Source: Mauremys mutica
Taxonomy: Eukaryota; Chordata; Testudines; Geoemydidae
Direction: 5' to 3'
Length of the DNA: 64,000 nt
Assembly (NCBI RefSeq): GCF_020497125.1
Contig: NC_059077.1
Span: 32,811,340 to 32,875,339 of the forward strand
Positions within the stretch are counted from its first letter, which is position 1, and the number at the start of each line of letters is the position of its first letter. Under the pieces are notes generated by a model. The model was not told the origin of the DNA and did no database searches. It saw nothing but the letters and a program-made list of their open reading frames with translations. The translations under genes were made by a program, and so were the position numbers. Positions 59,301 through 64,000 of this stretch are shown in pieces.

Positions 59301-62300
59301 TAAGTGGGTACAGTCAGAAAATTAGTTTAATGCATCTATACTTAGAGATGCATGCAGTCTATATGCACTGCACTGCTGGTTTTTTTCCCAGTCAAGCCAG
59401 GATCAATATTGCTTGCCAGAAATTATTTCCTGATACAGTGAACATTTTTAATGTAAAAAACCCCTATTAGAATTAATGCAACAAGGGTTTTTAATATTGA
59501 AATTCTCATAATACACACCAAAAATAAAGTTTCTTTTAGAATGCTTTTATAAAAGCAGTCATAATGTAGATTGTTTTAATCTCTGAGCAACCGAGGGGAC
59601 TATACATGCATTAAAAGGTCTGAAATGTATTAACACTGAAACAGTATTTTGTTTGCATAAAATTTATTAAACAACATTTACTGAACAAGGTTTCTTCCCT
59701 TGATAATCCCACTCCCGCTCACATGCTTGGGCCCCCACTTCTCCCTCCCTGAGATTTGCTCCTTTTATCTCTTTTCTTCATCTGTGATTTTAGGCTTGGC
59801 AAATCTTACATTTCTTGTTAAAGTATTTTTTTCTTGAAATCTATTACTTTCGCTAACTATTCCTAATTTGTTCTCATCAGTCTGTCAATTCCCTTTCTAA
59901 CTTTAGCTGTTGTCTTACATCTTGCTTTATACTGCAAGCTCCTTGGGCAGGGAATGTTGTCTGCTCTGTTTGGAAAGAGCCCTGTGTATGTACAGCATTA
60001 AATATCAGTAGGTAGCTTAGTACTCCCTTACAATAAAACGTCCACTGGTACGACAACACACACTTGAAAAGAATTGCTGTATAATTTTTTACACTGAGAT
60101 AAAACATACATCTTCACCAAAGAGTTGACAGTCTAAAGAGACCACACACAGACATGGATGTGGAAGTAGGTGGGAAAAGGTGATCGACAAAATGCAGTTC
60201 AGTTTTGAAGTTCGGCGTGTCTTGGATTTCACAATTTTTGTGAATATGTTTTATGTTAAGCTAGTTAGTATCTCTTCAGACCCGAGAGAGGGCATGGAAG
60301 GGTTTAAAAAGGCCCTGCTGAAACATGTTTTAAGGACGTAGAGGTGAGTAGGGACAGATAGCATAGTACAGGTCAAAGTACGACTGTTACTTTGACTACA
60401 TATTTTTGACACTTCTTTCTAAGTCACCAAGCAGAAAAGTGATCAACTTTTTTTTTTTTTTAAATAAACAGTACTATACCCAATACATTAACCCTTTGTG
60501 AAAAGCTGACTGATAAAGAGAAGGGTACTTTCATTTGTAAGCTTGTCAGTTTAGTCAATATTAGATTTATTGGCCTTCATTTCTAGCCACATTTGTGCTT
60601 GCCTTATTTAGCACCTGGTGCATTTTTTTTTTAAACCCACACTGATTTCAGGGACAAGGCATTGATGGTTCTGAAGATGAACTGCACATCCAAGTATATT
60701 TCACATTATGTTCCATGTATATACCACTACAGGCATGTAAGGTGTTTGCAAATTGATAAGTCCTGGTCTAATGGGGTTTACACCAATGTGCAATTGCTTT
60801 AAAGATTGTCACATAATTGCTTCTGATTAATCAGATAGTGATATAAATACAAGATCCTTACCTTCTCTTGGTAGAGCAGCCATCCATATGTCTGCAAATC
60901 TCTGTTTACTGAAGAGGGATGCACTTGTGCTTTACCTTGAGCAGTTTCCACCATGCACGCCAATTTCTCTGTGATATCTACAGACTTCATATACATTATC
61001 TTCCCCACGTTGTCATATAGCCCGGCAGTCAGCACTGCTTTAAGAAGGGCTATTTCCTGAAGAGAAAGGGATTGTGTGGTTCCGTTTCCTTCCCACGTAT
61101 GAGTTGTAGGTGCTGCAAATCCTGCTGCCCTGACCACCTTTATTAGTTCTTGTTTCACATCCTGAAATCAGTTTTGATCAAAACAGGTACATTAATAACT
61201 TAATAGTAAAATACTGATTATAAAAAGGGACACTATCAAGCCACCAGCACACTCAGACTCCTCCCCAATATTCCCAACTAACAGTGAAGAGACTCAGAAA
61301 CTTATCTAGAAAAAATTAGTCATATCTGCAGAGGCCTTGGAATCCTGACTGTTTGGATGAGTAACCAAAACAAAAATCAGGTTTCTAGGATTCAGGCACT
61401 GAGAATGTGGGGCTGAAAGTGATGCAAGTATGTCTCTGTCTCCCAGCTATTTAGAAGACAAACTGAGAGCAAAAAATGCACACATTTATGTTATGCACCC
61501 TTCTCCTATTTCCTGGGGATTAGTCTGGGAAAGGACTATTGGAGCCTTCATCTTGGAGGCAAAAATGCATTTAGAAAAAAAGTCAGGATTTGGCATCACA
61601 GAATCATAGAAATTCAGCCTGGAAGGGCCCTTGAGAAGTTATCTAGTCCAGCCCCGCATGCTGAAGCAGGACCACATATACCTAGACTACCCCAGACAGG
61701 TGTTAGTCTAACCTGTTTTTAAAAACCACCAATCATGGGGATTCCACAATCTCTCTTAAGTAATCTATTCTAATACCTATCATCTTCCAAGCTTCACAGT
61801 GAAATACAAGTACTTAGTAAATATAAGGAGTGATACAGGCTAACCATGTGTTATTTTATTTACCCTTGTTAAGTAATATTTTACCTTACAAGTTTTATTT
61901 TGTATAAAGTGCTGTAGTATGAACTTCAGAGAAACTCTAGGCAAACATGTATATCAATGGGGCTTGCACCTCAAAAAGTAAAGGACAGATCTAGCCAGTC
62001 TGAATAAGAATCTAAGCTATTCACCCATTCTCAACATTCTATTTGCCCATATTTGTTAACTTGTCTGTATACTAACATGAGTACTGTATATCACTGCTTT
62101 AAAGTTATATGCTGAATTTTCTGAGGGAAATTAACAGTCATCCTTCCTGGGCAGAATCACATGGCTTGTATCTTGATATACCTCCAGAGTTAACAGTGAG
62201 GTTCTGTTAAGAAAATTCCTTCTGCAGTAAGCCATTTCAGTGCGATACCCTCCTTCTTGACGAGCCTTTTTCCACCTAGACAAAAAGTCTTGGTTTACTA

Positions 62301-63099
62301 CAATTACAAAAGTAACACTGATGGCTATCTACAAAGAGATGAGGAATCCAAGTTCAAATACATAAAAAAGTGATAATGACTCTTACAAAGGATCCTCCAC
62401 TAACTTAATGATAAAACACTAACTGGTTTCATCTGGATCAATAATGTATGTCTACCAGAGATCAGGAGAGGACAAGCATTTCACAGCATGTAAAATTACA
62501 TGCCCATGAATAAACAAAGGTGTTTCTTCTATAAACTGACAGATGATTGTATGTTCTGACAGTTGGAGATAGAATAGCAATGTTCCTGGTTGAAAGTCAT
62601 GAAGAATGTAACCTTAATTGGTAGTTGTTGGGTTTTTTGTGTGTTTGTTTTAAAGTGTAGCTCACTACAAAACAGCTACAGAAATACCTGAAGCATTAGG
62701 ACACCACAAGCAGTATGCTTCTGCATTGCTTGCATTGTTAGAAGGTGGTGTTAGAAGGCCAAGTGACTAACCAATTGGGCCATTTATTAATCCTCAAGTA
62801 GCATAGTACTTATCACACATTTCTGCTGTTCTAAAAGGAAATTTACAAAAACATTTAGGATCATGTATTTAATAGCAATATTTAACGGACACACCATTAC
62901 TGACAGTCAATCAAAAGGTTCTATTTGCTTTAAGTTTTAATATTTTAGAAAAGATTATTTACCCTAGATATGCACTGTAAATTGTCAGATGATCTGAGTT
63001 TGCCAATGCCAGGGAAGATTTTGCAAGATCTGCTTCATCTTTTCTACCAATTGGTGTAGTAAAAGGGGATTTTTCTGTCATTACAGCAGCTAAAGTTGC
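56301..63099 (-). CDS. DHX29: DExH-box helicase 29, C-terminal six coding exons (partial)
   Basis: ATP-dependent RNA helicase that binds the 40S subunit and helps scanning through structured 5' leaders. Only the 3' end of the gene lies here; the ATPase core is outside. Exons: 63099-62963, 62275-62182, 61161-60862, 58867-58736, 57131-57035, 56356-56301; GT-AG throughout and phases agree, 271 codons to the TGA at 56301-56303. Seen in order: ATLAAVMTEKSPFTTPIGR (end of the winged-helix/HA2 region), WKKARQEGGYR, CRRNFLNRTSLLTLE, KQELIKVVRAAGF, AQVHPSSVNRDLQTYGWLLYQEK, then the OB-fold part YAKVYLRETTLISPFPVLLFGGDIEVQHRERLLSVDGWI and the terminal helix LRVLIESVLKKKLENPKMS. The 119-residue frame around 60862-61161 is one whole exon. 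Nothing suggests inactivation. Introns carry a hAT, a palindromic MITE and old CR1/MIR pieces. Confidence 0.97.
57229..57356. repeat. Palindromic MITE in DHX29 intron, split by hAT
   Basis: GACCCAATCCTGTAAACAG and CACATGCTTAACTT open it. Arms 57284-57304 and 57334-57354 are 21-bp complements with one mismatch. This ACATGCTTAACTT fold-back repeat occurs in sauropsid genomes. Its right end (GCAAGGCCTAAAG) continues after the hAT at 57607. Confidence 0.6.
57357..57606. mobile_element. Non-autonomous hAT element in DHX29 intron
   Basis: Starts CAGAGCCGGCTACAGG and ends CTGGAGCCGGCCCTG. The exact octamer ATTAGGAG flanks it (57349-57356 and 57607-57614). It contains a run of about 17 T after 57546. 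It landed in the palindromic MITE. Confidence 0.93.
57615..58329. other. DHX29 intron, unannotated
   Basis: No exon or clear repeat recognised. Confidence 0.4.
58330..58402. mobile_element. Half of a palindromic MITE
   Basis: TTTAAAGTTAAGCAGGTGCC, then TTTACAGGATTGGGACC, is the reverse of the 57229 repeat end. Only one arm is present. Confidence 0.5.
58868..60861. other. DHX29 intron
   Basis: A C-run (about 58956-58970) and a MIR-like tail (about 59930-60005, CTGCAAGCTCCTTGGGCAGG) are visible. No other exon seen. Confidence 0.45.
61162..62181. other. DHX29 intron
   Basis: Contains a CR1 3' fragment (see 61596-61790). Otherwise nothing. Confidence 0.45.
61596..61790 (-). mobile_element. CR1 3' fragment, minus orientation
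   Basis: CACAGAATCATAGAAATTCAGCCTGG, then GGGCCCTTGAGAAGTTATCTAG and CAGCCCCGCATGC, is the reverse complement of an older, bird-like CR1 3' region. Confidence 0.7.
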
Positions 63100-64000
63100 C
63101 TGTAATCAATAGCAAGATATTAAGAAGTTAAAATATAAACAACATAATATAAACAAAAATTAAAATAGTAGGCTTCAGGCTTTTACCACTTAAATAAATA
63201 AATAAAAATCTAGATTTCCTGTTTCAACAAGACTTACCATATTCCTTGTCTTGCTTCACATTAAGTCACAAAGACAGAATGATTGCATTTTACCGTATAT
63301 AGTATATTACAGTGTAAGATTCACTGAAGACATTGTACTTACATAGCACCATGAAATATTTTAAAAAGTCTTTTCCGCCATTAGTTTATTAAATCTCAAC
63401 ACTTGTGTGAAGCAGGTAAGTATTTATATACCTTTTCATAGATAGGTAAAATGAAGTACCCAGAGAATAAGTGACCTGCCCCAAATCAAACCAACTCAGT
63501 GGTACAAATAGGGCTAGAACCATAGAATCTGAACTCCTAGTTCCTTTTTTCAACCAAGGGATCACACTTCCTCTTACTAAGTACAGGCAACTAGGATATG
63601 TGAAAAGTGTAAAGAGTCTATTGTATAATGATAATTTTAAGGTTGGACTGAGTCATAACAAGACCTGATCAGGTGTAATAGTAGAATAAAGTGCAAATCC
63701 TTGTCTCAGATCTGCACTTCACGGTAGTTCCTTGATTTAGTAGAATTTTGTAATAGTGATGTTCCTCTCACACTGTTTCTATATCAAGTACAGTGATATC
63801 TGAGTGATGGTACTTAAATTATTGAAGTAATATTTCAGTAGTGAAGAGAGGCATTTTGATAAACGGATTGCAAGGTTAGCTAGATTCACTCCTGGGTCTT
63901 TAAGATGGGAACTACAGGCTTTTATAGTGTAATAAGTATTGAATATTTGTTTGCATCCTGAGTATTTTATTATATAAAACTTTCCCTAAACACAAAACCT
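63100..64000. other. DHX29 intron up to the window end
   Basis: No further exon was recognised. A MIR-like core, minus orientation, lies at about 63440-63540 (GTAAAATGAAGTACCCAGAG, AAGTGACCTGCCC). Confidence 0.5.

Overview
This is a 64-kb piece of a vertebrate nuclear genome. It is most likely from a turtle, less likely another non-avian archosaur-line reptile. The reasons are the abundance of CR1 LINEs, SINE-like retroposons of a type I associate with turtle genomes, many short hAT elements, Harbinger elements, and no primate- or rodent-type L1/Alu. The host genes have introns with canonical splice sites and lie in the vertebrate order MCIDAS - CCNO - DHX29, all on the minus strand. In mammals this block is flanked by GPX8 and CDC20B on one side; I see no exon of either here.

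Bases 1-38,000 hold no host gene that I can support. They are layers of transposable elements: CR1 copies in both orientations (one, 31285-34812, keeps nearly all of ORF2 with a single frameshift), non-autonomous hAT elements with exact 8-bp target duplications (some nested in each other or in CR1), LTR-like pieces, PIF/Harbinger fragments, a Tigger-like MITE and MIR-like tails.

Bases 38,415-45,134 carry MCIDAS (multicilin; 6 coding exons, 377 codons). This is a geminin-family coiled-coil co-regulator that turns on the multiciliated-cell programme. Bases 49,131-51,859 carry CCNO (cyclin O; 3 coding exons, 326 codons), which acts in centriole amplification in the same cells. Bases 56,301-63,099 carry the last six coding exons of DHX29, a DExH helicase of ribosome scanning; its 5' part lies outside the window. 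The two ciliogenesis genes sit in tandem, each with a CpG-rich 5' end, as expected for genes switched on together.

The points most worth a second look are these. Three retroposons (28445, 52934, 54160) are built as inverted dimers and each is flanked by one target-site duplication. MCIDAS exon 2 has its 3' splice site duplicated in tandem 54 bp apart and in frame. MCIDAS intron 3 probably has a GC donor. A G-rich minisatellite of about 13 units abuts the CCNO exon 1 donor. A hAT element sits inside another hAT element with both target duplications intact. A pair of 77-bp inverted arms surrounds about 920 bp. All coordinates and translations were read by eye, with no alignment software.
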